Shown here piece by piece: positions 17,445 through 25,700 of a DNA stretch of 64,000 bases. The DNA is from Caulobacter sp. 602-1. GTDB lineage: Bacteria > Pseudomonadota > Alphaproteobacteria > Caulobacterales > Caulobacteraceae. Location of the stretch: assembly GCF_003931565.1 (NCBI RefSeq), contig NZ_RRYI01000004.1, positions 434,001 through 498,000 of the forward strand. The letters are read 5' to 3'. The notes beneath the pieces were generated by a model, which was not told where the DNA came from, did not search any database, and saw only the letters and a program-made list of their open reading frames with translations. The stretch's first letter is position 1. Every line of letters begins with the position of its first letter. The position numbers and the translations under genes are program-made.

Positions 17445-17475
17445 ACCGCTTGGAGGTATCGCTTGGTGCGGATTG
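17445..17475. promoter_or_regulatory. Possible degenerate operator, site F, before the LysR gene
   Basis: GCACCGCTTGGAGGTATCGC starts at 17444. It keeps GGTATCGC and an ACC-TTGG arm, but spacing is disturbed and the right arm is not symmetric. It lies only about 38 bp upstream of the LysR start, closer than the other sites. Weak. Confidence 0.25.
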
Positions 17476-17499
17476 AAGTTGATCCTCAGGAAGGGCGTC

Positions 17500-18456
17500 A
17501 TGGACCGTATTGAGGCGATGCGGGTGTTCGTCGCGGCGCTGGACGAGGGCAGCCTGGCGGCGGCGGGAAGAAAGCTTGGGCGCTCGCCGGCCGCCGTCAG
17601 CCGAGCGATCGCATCCCTCGAACAGCACGTCGGAGTCGAGCTCATTCATCGGACGACGCGCTCGCTGAGGCTCAGCGAGGCCGGCGAGCGCTATGCGGCC
17701 GCTTGCCGGCGCATCCTCGTCGATCTGGAGGAGGCCGATCTCGTCGTTCTCGGCGAACGGTCCGCGCCCCGCGGCACTCTGACCATCACCGCGCCACCGA
17801 TCAGCGGCGAGGAAATCCTTCGGCCGGTGATCGACGCCTTCCTGGACGCCTTTCCAGCCGTGGCCGTCAATCTGCTGCTTCTCGACCGGCACGCCAGCTT
17901 GGTCGAGGAGGGGATCGATGTCGCGCTACGGGTGGGGCAGTTGCCCGACTCCTCCATGCTGGCGGTAAAGGTCGGCGGTGGCGTGAGAAGGGTGGTCGCC
18001 GCCGCGCCGCGATACTTGGCCGAGCACCCACGCATTGAGGAGCCGTCCGACCTTGTCCGGCACCGGATCGTCACCACCACGCACTTCGGACACGACATTT
18101 GGGTGTTTCCGCCGGCCTCGCCGGGCGGGAGCGCGCGATCGGTCCAGTTCAAGCCCCGGTTGGTGGTCAACAGCGTCCGGGCGGCTCTGGCGGCCGCGGT
18201 CGCTGGTGTCGGAGTGACCCGGCTCTACACCTATCATGTGGCCGAGCGTGTGCTTGACGGCAGCTTGCGCCTGCTTCTCCGGGATGCTGAGCCGCCGCCG
18301 CTCCCGGTGCACCTGGTGACGCCGCAGGGGCGGACGGCCACGCCGAAGGTCCGCGCTTTCCTGGACTTCGCCGCGCCACGTTTGAGGGCCGAGTTTGCGC
18401 GCTTGTCGGCCGACGCCGAGGCGCTTGCATCCGACCACGCCACGATCCGGGGTTAA
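17500..18456 (+). CDS. LysR-family transcriptional regulator
   Basis: The 318-residue protein has a winged HTH at 1-60 (MDRIEAMRVFVAALDEGSLA... AAVSRAIASLEQHVGVELI HRTTR pattern) and a periplasmic-binding-like effector domain (about 90-295). The opening and the SPAAVSRAI helix fit the CrgA/DsdC-like group often found beside SDR and quinone-reductase genes. The ATG at 17500 has AGGAAGG just upstream; a TTG further up at 17473 is less likely. It lies between the eight-gene operon and the SDR gene, so it is the obvious second regulator of one of these units. Confidence 0.92.
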   Translation: MDRIEAMRVFVAALDEGSLAAAGRKLGRSPAAVSRAIASLEQHVGVELIHRTTRSLRLSEAGERYAAACRRILVDLEEADLVVLGERSAPRGTLTITAPPISGEEILRPVIDAFLDAFPAVAVNLLLLDRHASLVEEGIDVALRVGQLPDSSMLAVKVGGGVRRVVAAAPRYLAEHPRIEEPSDLVRHRIVTTTHFGHDIWVFPPASPGGSARSVQFKPRLVVNSVRAALAAAVAGVGVTRLYTYHVAERVLDGSLRLLLRDAEPPPLPVHLVTPQGRTATPKVRAFLDFAAPRLRAEFARLSADAEALASDHATIRG

Positions 18457-18498
18457 TCCCACCCACCGGGTCCAATTGTACCGGTTCGCGCAACACTG

Positions 18499-18518
18499 CC
18501 GATACCAAAGTGTCCATT
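18499..18518. promoter_or_regulatory. Half-site of the dyad operator, site G, upstream of the SDR gene
   Basis: CCGATACCAAAGTGTCCATT at 18499-18518 matches the gene-proximal arm of site D (CGAYACCAAGGTCCAAT) with a one-base insertion. The distal arm is missing, although ATTGTACC occurs at 18475-18482. The predicted centre is about 93 bp upstream of the SDR start. Confidence 0.45.
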
Positions 18519-18591
18519 CTCTCGGTGGTCGGTCGACCCGACATTGCACTCATCCGGTGGCGATCCACGCCTCCGTCACATGAGGCAAACC

Positions 18592-19302
18592 ATGAGCAAC
18601 GAACAGAAGGTGGCCATCGTCACCGGCGCTTCCCAGGGTATTGGCGCTGAACTGGTCAAGGCCTATCGAAGCCGAAACTACCGCGTAGTGGCGACATCGC
18701 GCTCGATCAAGCAGGGCGGCGACCCCGACATCCTGGCCGTCGCAGGCGACATCGCCGACCCCGCGACCGCCGAGCGCGTCATTGGCCAAGCCCTGGATCG
18801 CTTCGGCCGGATCGACACCCTGGTCAATAATGCGGGCATCTTCACGGCCAAGCCGTTCACCGCCTTCACGCCGGAAGACTTCGACGCGAACCTCGCAACA
18901 AACCTGATCGGCTTCTTCCATATTACCCAGTGGGCGGCGGCGGGGATGCTCAAGCAGGGCTCCGGCCACATCGTCAGCATCACCACCAGCCTGACCGATC
19001 ACGCCAACACCAACGTGCCTTCGGTACTGGCCAGCCTGACCAAGGGCGGCATTAACTCGGCGACGAAATCCCTCGCCATCGAGTTCGCCGACAAGGGGGT
19101 CCGGGTCAACGCTGTCTCGCCCGGGGTGATCAAGACGCCGATGCACGCCCCCGAAACCCATGCGTTCCTGGCCGGGCTGCATCCGGTCGGGCGTCTTGGT
19201 GAGATCCGAGATGTCGTCGAGGCCGTGCTCTACCTGGAGAGCGCCGGTTTCGTGACAGGTGAAATCCTGCACGTCGACGGCGGTCAAAGCGCCGGCCACT
19301 AG
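18592..19302 (+). CDS. Short-chain dehydrogenase/reductase with replaced catalytic tyrosine
   Basis: The 236-residue Rossmann-fold protein has TGASQGIG at 11-18 for NAD(P) binding, NNAG in LVNNAGIFTA, and a C-terminal GEILHVDGGQSAGH. The active-site segment reads VPSVLASLTKGGINSATKS. The lysine is present, but the position four residues before it, normally the proton-donating Tyr of YxxxK, is Ala. It is either a divergent SDR subfamily using another acid or a non-catalytic binding protein. The start was chosen at the ATG of MSNEQK. It is followed 11 bp later by a tautomerase gene and then a FixJ-like gene, probably one transcript from site G. Confidence 0.88.
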   Translation: MSNEQKVAIVTGASQGIGAELVKAYRSRNYRVVATSRSIKQGGDPDILAVAGDIADPATAERVIGQALDRFGRIDTLVNNAGIFTAKPFTAFTPEDFDANLATNLIGFFHITQWAAAGMLKQGSGHIVSITTSLTDHANTNVPSVLASLTKGGINSATKSLAIEFADKGVRVNAVSPGVIKTPMHAPETHAFLAGLHPVGRLGEIRDVVEAVLYLESAGFVTGEILHVDGGQSAGH

Positions 19303-19313
19303 GAGAGATCGTC

Positions 19314-19550
19314 GTGCCGATCGTCAACATCCAGATCACGCGGGAAGGCTCCGGTCCTAATCGCGTGGCCGCAACGCCCGAGGAGAAGGCGGCCCTGATC
19401 GCCGGGGTGAGTCAGTTGCTCCTCGACGTACTCCACAAGCCCCTCGACTCGACGTTCGTGGTCATCGAGGAGGTCGAGTTGGAGAACTGGGGCTGGGGCG
19501 GCTTGCCCGTCCCCGAATACCGCAAGCGACGAGCTTCCGGTCAGACCTGA
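19314..19550 (+). CDS. 4-oxalocrotonate tautomerase-family protein
   Basis: The 78-residue protein starts at GTG (MPIVNIQ). Pro1, exposed after removal of Met, is the catalytic base of this superfamily. EEKAALIAGVSQLLLDVL is the family helix and FVVIEEVELENWGWGG the following strand and loop. It is slightly longer than classical 4-OT (62 residues), in line with the tautomerase enzymes that accept aromatic or halogenated enols. Its ribosome site GGAGAG overlaps the end of the SDR gene. It fits a pathway that turns an enol or ring-cleavage product into its keto form. Confidence 0.88.
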   Translation: MPIVNIQITREGSGPNRVAATPEEKAALIAGVSQLLLDVLHKPLDSTFVVIEEVELENWGWGGLPVPEYRKRRASGQT

Positions 19551-19567
19551 CTGATCCCGCCGACACC

Positions 19568-19590
19568 GGGCCGTCGCGCCGCGACGGCCC
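19568..19590. terminator. Perfect hairpin between tautomerase and FixJ-like genes
   Basis: GGGCCGTCGC (19568-19577) and GCGACGGCCC (19581-19590) form a 10-bp perfect stem with a 3-nt loop, 23 bp before the next start. With no U-tract it may attenuate read-through from the SDR-tautomerase genes into the regulator gene, or regulate its translation. Confidence 0.5.
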
Positions 19591-19613
19591 ACGTTCCGAC
19601 AATCGAGGCTCAC

Positions 19614-20447
19614 ATGGCCCACCAAATCGATGATGACCTGCTCGTCCGCTTTGAAGTCGGGCGGCCCGCCTCGCAAGCCACTGGCCCGATCTCGCTCCGG
19701 ACGTCCGGGGAGGCAATCAGCGCGCGGCCCCCCACGGCCGCCGACGTGGTGCACATTGTCGAGCCGGACGAAGATTTCCGGCAACGGGTCGCCAGGCTCG
19801 CGAAGGCGGATGGAATGACGGTTCGACTGCACCGGGGGATAGAAGCTTTCCATGCCGCTACATCTCATCGCGATGGCGGTTGCCTGGTGATCGCCGCCGA
19901 ACTCGTTGGACCGCTGTCCGCGATGTATCAGCCAGAGTGGGGCGCCGTGCGGCTGGCCTATCCCGTCGTCGCGACGGCCGAGCCTGACCAGCTTCCGGCC
20001 GCGGTCCGGGCGATCAGGGCCGGAGTCAGCAATATCCTTGAAAAGCCGATCGATGATGAAAGCGCGATCACGGTCATCCGCGCGGCGGTCCGGTTGGCGC
20101 GCCTGCGACATCTCCAGGCCGAACGCCTCGCGATTCTCCAAGGGCGTTTTGCGACCCTCTCGCCTCGCGAGCGCCAAGTCATGGCCTTGGTCACCGCCGG
20201 CAAGCTCAACAAGCAGGTTGGCGCCGACCTGGGCTTGAGCGAGATCACGGTGAAAGCTCATCGTGGAGCCGTGATGCGAAAGATGATGGCCGCGTCGTTG
20301 GCCGAACTCGTGCGAATGACGGATATCCTGGCTCTGGCCGCTGGATCGCATGAGCAGTTCGCGCTTGGCGGGCTCGGCACATCGGAAGGCGGCTTCTGGA
20401 CTGCAGCTGCGCTCGGCGTCAGGGCCTTGTCGCCGCTGGCAGGGTGA
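19614..20447 (+). CDS. FixJ-like regulator with degenerate (pseudo-)receiver and LuxR HTH
   Basis: The 277-residue protein has an unusual N-terminal extension of 45 residues, a receiver-like domain (about 46-165) and a LuxR-type HTH (about 182-240; SPRERQVMALVTAGKLNKQV, then SEITVKAHRGAVMRKM). In the receiver the phosphoacceptor position is A94 (CLVIAAEL; the paralogue at 2468 has LVLD), and the acidic pair is replaced by VEPD, while K144 (LEKPI) remains. It therefore should not be phosphorylated in the usual way. The HTH is almost identical to that of the regulator at 2468-3154, so the two may share or compete for one operator. Its 3' end overlaps the convergent kinase gene by 29 bp. Confidence 0.9.
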   Translation: MAHQIDDDLLVRFEVGRPASQATGPISLRTSGEAISARPPTAADVVHIVEPDEDFRQRVARLAKADGMTVRLHRGIEAFHAATSHRDGGCLVIAAELVGPLSAMYQPEWGAVRLAYPVVATAEPDQLPAAVRAIRAGVSNILEKPIDDESAITVIRAAVRLARLRHLQAERLAILQGRFATLSPRERQVMALVTAGKLNKQVGADLGLSEITVKAHRGAVMRKMMAASLAELVRMTDILALAAGSHEQFALGGLGTSEGGFWTAAALGVRALSPLAG

Positions 20448-22017
20448 ACTGGAATACCGCGCCGTTGGGGTTGTTGGGCGACGCCCAGATGCGCCCACCA
20501 TGGGCCTCGATGATCGAGCGACAGATCGAAAGACCCATGCCCATGCCGCTAGGTTTGGTCGTGTAAAGCGGGTCGAAGATTCGCTCGAGGTGCTGCTCGC
20601 TGACTCCGGCCCCGAAGTCAGCGACTGACACTAGAACCTTGCCGTCCTCACGGGCGTGAGCTCGGAGCTCGAGAGGCGGGGCCGCGCCCGCGACCGACGT
20701 GGCTTCGGCCGCATTGGTGATCAAGTTAACGAGCACCTGCTGCAACTGTGTGGGGTTGCCCGGCGCTGCGAGCCCGAGCGTCTCGAGCCGCGTGCGTACC
20801 CGGATCCTCCGCTTGCGCAGGTCGGCTTGCATCAAGGACACCGTGTCGGCGATCAACTTGTTGATGTCGACTACGGTGCTGGGGCGCTGGCCCTGCTTGA
20901 AGTTCGCGCGGATGCTGTCAATGACCTCCGCCGCGCGCAGGCCATCGGCCGCGATCCTATCCAGGCTATCTCTAGCCTTCGCTAGATCGGGCGCCGGAGC
21001 GGACAGTGTTCGCGCGCTGGTCCGGGCGCGCATGATCATCGCCGCCAGTGGCTGTTTGACTTCATGTGCGATCATCGCCGCTACGGCGTCGCCGGTGAAA
21101 AGGCGCGCTTGCCGCTCGGCCCGCTGAGCTCGCACCGCCTCCAGGAGGCGGCTGTACAGGTTCGATACCTCGACCAGCAAAACCACGAGAACCAGACTGT
21201 TAGCGACGAGATTGATAATGACGACCGTGTACCAGCCAATGCTGAAGCGGCTTGAAGGGCCGAAGAACGCGATGGGGACGCCGGCGAGGTGCACGCTCGC
21301 TACGAGCCACAGCCACAGTCCGAGGATCGTGGTTCGCTGCGGCCAGAGTAGCGATACAGCCAAGCCATAAAGCACGCTTATCGGCACGCCCGCGTACAAT
21401 ATCCAGTTGGCGCTAAAACGTCGTCCATCCGTCGCCACTATGGGCAACAGTCCGTGGCCGGCAATGCACAGCGTTCCCAGCGCCGCAACGAGTACAGCCG
21501 TTGCTGCGATACTCAAGAAAATGGGTGGAAAGCGCCCGTCGCGCTCGGCTGCTCTCGGTGCGCGATGGCTCAGGAGGGCAAAGCCCGTCATGGACGCCGC
21601 CAGCCCGCAATGCTTGAGGATGTAGAGCCACGCCGTGCTCTGCAAGCCTCCCATCAATGCCCCGTCTGGCGTGAAAAGACCAGGGAAGGCCAGCAGGTAG
21701 GGAATGAGGATCAGTGCGGCGAAGAGATAGCCATTGGCGATCATCAGCAAGGCGCGGCTGCGCAGGATCGAGCACTGTGAGAAGAGGATCACCGCCGTGA
21801 TCAAATCGATCACGAAGAGCGCCGAGGTCTCGATGGGCACGAATGCCGGCACCCGAGGCCACTGAGTGGTGGCGAAAGGGCGTGTGACGGCGAACAGCAG
21901 CAGCAAAACGCCAGGGACAACGACGAGCGCCAGGAGCCTTTGCGTCGAGCTTGGCGCTGCCCCCGTGAGGACAACGACCTCGTCGTCGCGCGAACTACGC
22001 TCACCATCACTCTGCAT
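20419..22017 (-). CDS. Membrane MASE4-type sensor histidine kinase
   Basis: The 532-residue kinase has about eight hydrophobic segments between residues 28 and 290. They resemble the MASE4 sensor domain: AFVPIETSALFVIDLITAV, then RALLMIANGYLFAALILIPY and the FPGLF...STAWLYILKH pattern. A short linker leads to HisKA with His318 in AHEVKQPL and a HATPase with NLITNAAEA, DFGAG and GMGMGLSICRSII. The catalytic core closely resembles that of the soluble kinase at 3537-6770, so both could feed the same FixJ-type regulators. The MASE4 ligand is unknown. The gene is convergent with the pseudo-receiver regulator and overlaps it. Confidence 0.92.
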   Translation of the reverse strand: MQSDGERSSRDDEVVVLTGAAPSSTQRLLALVVVPGVLLLLFAVTRPFATTQWPRVPAFVPIETSALFVIDLITAVILFSQCSILRSRALLMIANGYLFAALILIPYLLAFPGLFTPDGALMGGLQSTAWLYILKHCGLAASMTGFALLSHRAPRAAERDGRFPPIFLSIAATAVLVAALGTLCIAGHGLLPIVATDGRRFSANWILYAGVPISVLYGLAVSLLWPQRTTILGLWLWLVASVHLAGVPIAFFGPSSRFSIGWYTVVIINLVANSLVLVVLLVEVSNLYSRLLEAVRAQRAERQARLFTGDAVAAMIAHEVKQPLAAMIMRARTSARTLSAPAPDLAKARDSLDRIAADGLRAAEVIDSIRANFKQGQRPSTVVDINKLIADTVSLMQADLRKRRIRVRTRLETLGLAAPGNPTQLQQVLVNLITNAAEATSVAGAAPPLELRAHAREDGKVLVSVADFGAGVSEQHLERIFDPLYTTKPSGMGMGLSICRSIIEAHGGRIWASPNNPNGAVFQFTLPAATRP

Positions 22018-22317
22018 AACGGCCTACGAAGTTGTGACGCCGTGCGGTGAAGTGTGCGCGAACGGCCCTGGTGCGTAGCTCCATAATAGGAGAGCTCGAG
22101 CAGAAATCGAGATTTCTCTACCGATAGCGCCAGTCTGTTGCCTCCCTGGACCGGGTCCTTATCACATGTCGAAAGTAAATCCGCAGCCGGAAGCTTGGCT
22201 AGGAACTGGCGGGCTCACAGAAATGACGTCATGTCAAACTTTGGGTTTTCCTTTTGAAATCAAAACTCTAGATTTCTGTCGTATCGATCACGGGTAGACA
22301 CAAGCGCGTTATTAAAA

Positions 22318-22346
22318 AAGCTCAGTGAATTCAATTCACTGAGCTT
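22318..22346 (-). terminator. Rho-independent terminator read on the minus strand
   Basis: AAGCTCAGTGAATT (22318-22331) and AATTCACTGAGCTT (22333-22346) are perfect 14-bp arms around C22332. On the minus strand the stem is followed by TTTTTAAT. It ends a transcript entering from higher coordinates, either the 3' end of the GH106 mRNA about 440 nt downstream of its stop or a separate small RNA. Confidence 0.75.
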
Positions 22347-22494
22347 GAAATCACAATTGAGTGGGAGTGATTCAGGGTCCTTTCGGGACCTTCGCGGACC
22401 ATCGCGAATATAGCATAAATTATTGAAATAATTTGTATTTTGGATCTCCAATGATCGGCGGCGATCGGTGGAGCCAGTTCACATTTCGTGCGTC

Positions 22495-22545
22495 TGACGG
22501 TGTCGCCGCGACCTTGCTCGCGAGGCCGGGCGGCTGACACCGTCA
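22495..22545. repeat. Long-range inverted repeat TGACGGTGTC / GACACCGTCA
   Basis: Ten-base perfect arms at 22495-22504 and 22536-22545 enclose a GC-rich 31-nt loop with its own short pairing. Together with the nearby terminator at 22318 this could be part of a folded RNA. No family was recognised. Confidence 0.5.
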
Positions 22546-22785
22546 CGGCAAGTCAGGCCTGACGGTGCTTTTCCAGTATCAAGCCCCTGAATTCTCTCAG
22601 GAAAAGTCGCTTCCGCCGTGCCGTTTTAGGCGTGACGGTATTTTGCGGCCTTTTTCGCGGTTTTCGGAGTGCGCAGGAGGCCGTTCATGCTCACTGACGC
22701 CACACTCAAGTTTTTGAAACCAAAGGAGAAACCATACCACGTCGCAATCATGCTTTGGCTCAAATAGCTCGATCGTCACCACCAC

Positions 22786-25700
22786 CTAGCGCCCAACGCT
22801 CCACAGGGTGACGGGGCCGATAAGGCCCGAGGGCGAAAGTGGGCTATCCTTGCTGATGCCCTTACCGAGCATCGCAAAGCCGCCGCCCTCGGCGGCGTTG
22901 GTGAAGGCCTGCTTGGTCGCGCCGGGCTGGCGATCGCCGATGAAGCGGTTGAGCCAGACATTTCCCACCTTCACCACCAGCTGATTGTCGCCGGGCTTGG
23001 CCGCTTCGGTGACGTCGATCTGGTAGGGCGCCTTCCAGAGGCCGCCAACGCGCTTGCCGTTGAGCCAGACTTCGGCGACGTCGCCAACCCGGCCCAGGTC
23101 AAGGGTCAGTCGCTGGCCGCCCTTGAGCCAGTTCGGATCGACCTTGATCGCATGGCTGTAGGTCCCAACGCCCGAATAGTACTTGATGTCGGCGCTGGCG
23201 TTGTCAGTCCAGGAACCGAGGGCGGTCTTCTCGACCTTGGCCGGAGCGCCCCTGTTGGCTTCGAAGCTGAGCGACCACGGCCCTGACACCGTCGCGACCT
23301 TTCGCTCGACTGGCTCGGCCACCGTGGCCGCCGGCGCGGTCGCCGGCTTGCGGAAGACCACGAAGACCGCGTCGTAGGGCGCCAGCTTCAGGGGCACGGT
23401 GGTGCGGCCGTTGTCGAACTGGTAGCCGGCGTCGCGGGCCCCGCCGGTGTCGGCGCGCCAGATTTCCGGCGCCTTGCCGCTGGTGCGGAAGATCGCGTCG
23501 AGCGTCTCGGTCCGGTCGGTCTGGTTGGTGACGAAATAGAGTTCGGCGCCGTTGGCCAAGCGTCGATGTGCGAACATCAGCTTGGTCTCCACGCTCGGCC
23601 GGGTATAGTCGAAGTCGGCCACGACCTTGAGGTCGGCCAGGACTTCGGCCGGGGTCTTACCCCAGTAGACCCGGCCCTTGCCGAAATCGGCGCGGGTGGC
23701 CATGCGGCCGTCGGTTTGGCCCCAGAGCTTGCGGGCCGCGGCCTGTACGGCCGCATCGTCCGACGCCAGGCTCGGCGAGCCCTGCGGCCGCGGTCCGACC
23801 AGAACGCCGCCGGCCTCGACCAGGGCGGTGAGCTTCTCGAGCAGCGGCAAGGTCATGCGATCGAGGGTGTCGGGCAGCACCAAGGCCGAATAGGCCGCCC
23901 CGCCTGGAAAGACGATCTTGCCGTCCTCCACCTTGGCCAGCCGCAAGAGCGCGTCGGCATTGACGTAGTCGTAGCCATGGCCCTCGACCGGTCCCGGTTT
24001 GGCCGCTTCTCGATAGGGAACCCCCGACGGCGCGCCCTCACCACAGAAATAGAGCAGGTCGGCGACGGGCGCGCCCTGCTGGAGCATGAAGGAACTGCGG
24101 GAGAGATAATCGACCCAGGGCTTGGCCAGCGGTCCCCAGGCTTCGTTGCGGGTGAAGGTCTGGCCGAACGGACCGAGCGTCAGGCCGGGTTTTTCGACCG
24201 TATCGGGCTGGTGGGGCGAGGTGTGGATCACCAGGCGATTCACGCCCATGGCCATGTAGCGGTCGGCGATCCACTTCAAGGTCCAGGGGGTCCGGGTCCA
24301 CAGGGGTTGGGACGAGGTGAAGGACTCGGCCGCCACCAGCGACTTGCCGTACACGTGCGCGGTCGAGGCGGTCTCGACGATATCGGCCGGGAACTCGTCG
24401 CTGCGCACGCCCTGGAACGCGGCCGCCTCGCCGCCGAACGGCATGTCCCAGAACTCGCCCATCGGAATGTCGGTCAGGCTCTTGGCGAGCATGCCGTCGG
24501 CCACTGTGGGCCAAGCCGCGCCGGTCGCCTCGCCGTAGTAGCCCAGCCCATGTTCCTTGGCGTAGCGGGTGATGGTCCCGTAGTGGCTCTCGGCCAGCAG
24601 GTCGGCGAGGGTGCGACGGAAGTCCCAGAGGAAGGCGTCACTGACCTCGGCGCTGTCGACGACCCTGCCAGCCAGGACCGGCAGGAACGGCGTCATGTCA
24701 TAACCGCGACGGGCCTTGAACTCCTTGGCCATCGCCTCAGTCCAGTTCTCGTCGCCCGCCTCCCAGCTGTCGGTGATGATGTATCTGAGGCCCTTGGCCC
24801 CGACCAGGTCATTCAGCGACTTGGCCACTGGGCCGAGATAGGCGTCCAGGTGGTCGCGCACGTGGGCGGGATTGAACTTGTCGACCTCCAGGCCGGTGGC
24901 TTCCGGCGTGGCAGGGTGGTTGACCTCGCCGGTCAGCGAGTAGCCGAGCCAGAGGATCGACCACTCGCCCTTCGGCGGCGTCCAGTCGAGCGTACCGTCA
25001 GGCCTGAGCTTGCTGGTCAGGTCGAGGATGTCCTTGGAGGCGATGGCCGCGCCCGGCGTGACCGCCGGCGTGCGCAGGGTCTCGTCCTCGGGAGCGACGC
25101 CGAAGCCGGCCTTGTCCTCGAAGTGATTGACCCGGGCTCCGGGCGTCAGAGCCAGTTCGGCGACCTTCACCGGGCCACGCGGCCAGGGGTTCTCGGTGGT
25201 AGCCGGCTGGTCGAAGATGACGCGGAAATGCCGCGCGGTCGTTTCGGGAAAGGCGAAGGTGCGTTGGGGCGCGGGATTGTGCCCGGCTCCGGTCAAGGCG
25301 GCGACCACCGTCCAAGCCTTACCGTCGGCGCTCGCCTCCAGGCGACCGCCAGGACCGGTGTTGAAGCGATCGCCGACCGGACCGGCATAGGTGAGGGCGC
25401 GGATGATCTGGGGCTTGTCGAAATCGAAGCTGATGATGACCGGCGCGCCCGGCTTGGGATCGGTCAGGATCACCGACTGGTCGAGCTTGCCGTCGACGAG
25501 CAGGCTTGCCGCGCCCTCAACGCCCTGGGTCGAAATTTTTGGCGCCAGGGCGCTCAGCGGTATGTCCCCGGTCGGACGGCGATAGGCTAGCACCGAAATG
25601 GTGTCGAAATGTTCGGGGCCGACGAGCGGCTTACCGGTGAAGTCGACGTGGGGCGCGTCCTGGAAAGGCCCGGACTGACGCGGTGGCGAGGTCAGGGGCG

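Larger units (their letters stand above)
22018..22785. other. AT-rich structured intergenic region, no convincing gene
   Basis: This 768-bp stretch is clearly richer in A/T than its surroundings, above all 22250-22460. It contains a perfect 29-bp palindrome (22318-22346), AAATTATT/AATAATTT around 22425, and a long-range inverted repeat (22495-22504 with 22536-22545). TGACGGT occurs three times (22495, 22559 and near 22634) and TCAGGCCTGA lies at 22553-22562. Small open frames exist (for example minus 22260-22451) but lack ribosome sites and known homology. It may hold a structured RNA, a regulatory leader or a decayed insertion; none can be proved by eye. Confidence 0.6.

Noticed and set aside
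22260..22451. Small minus-strand open frame in the AT-rich region
   Set aside because: It runs across the terminator palindrome, has no ribosome site and no similarity that I recognise.
23566..25590. Plus-strand 674-codon open frame opposite the GH106 gene
   Set aside because: It is antisense to a well-supported enzyme with conserved motifs and has no domain.
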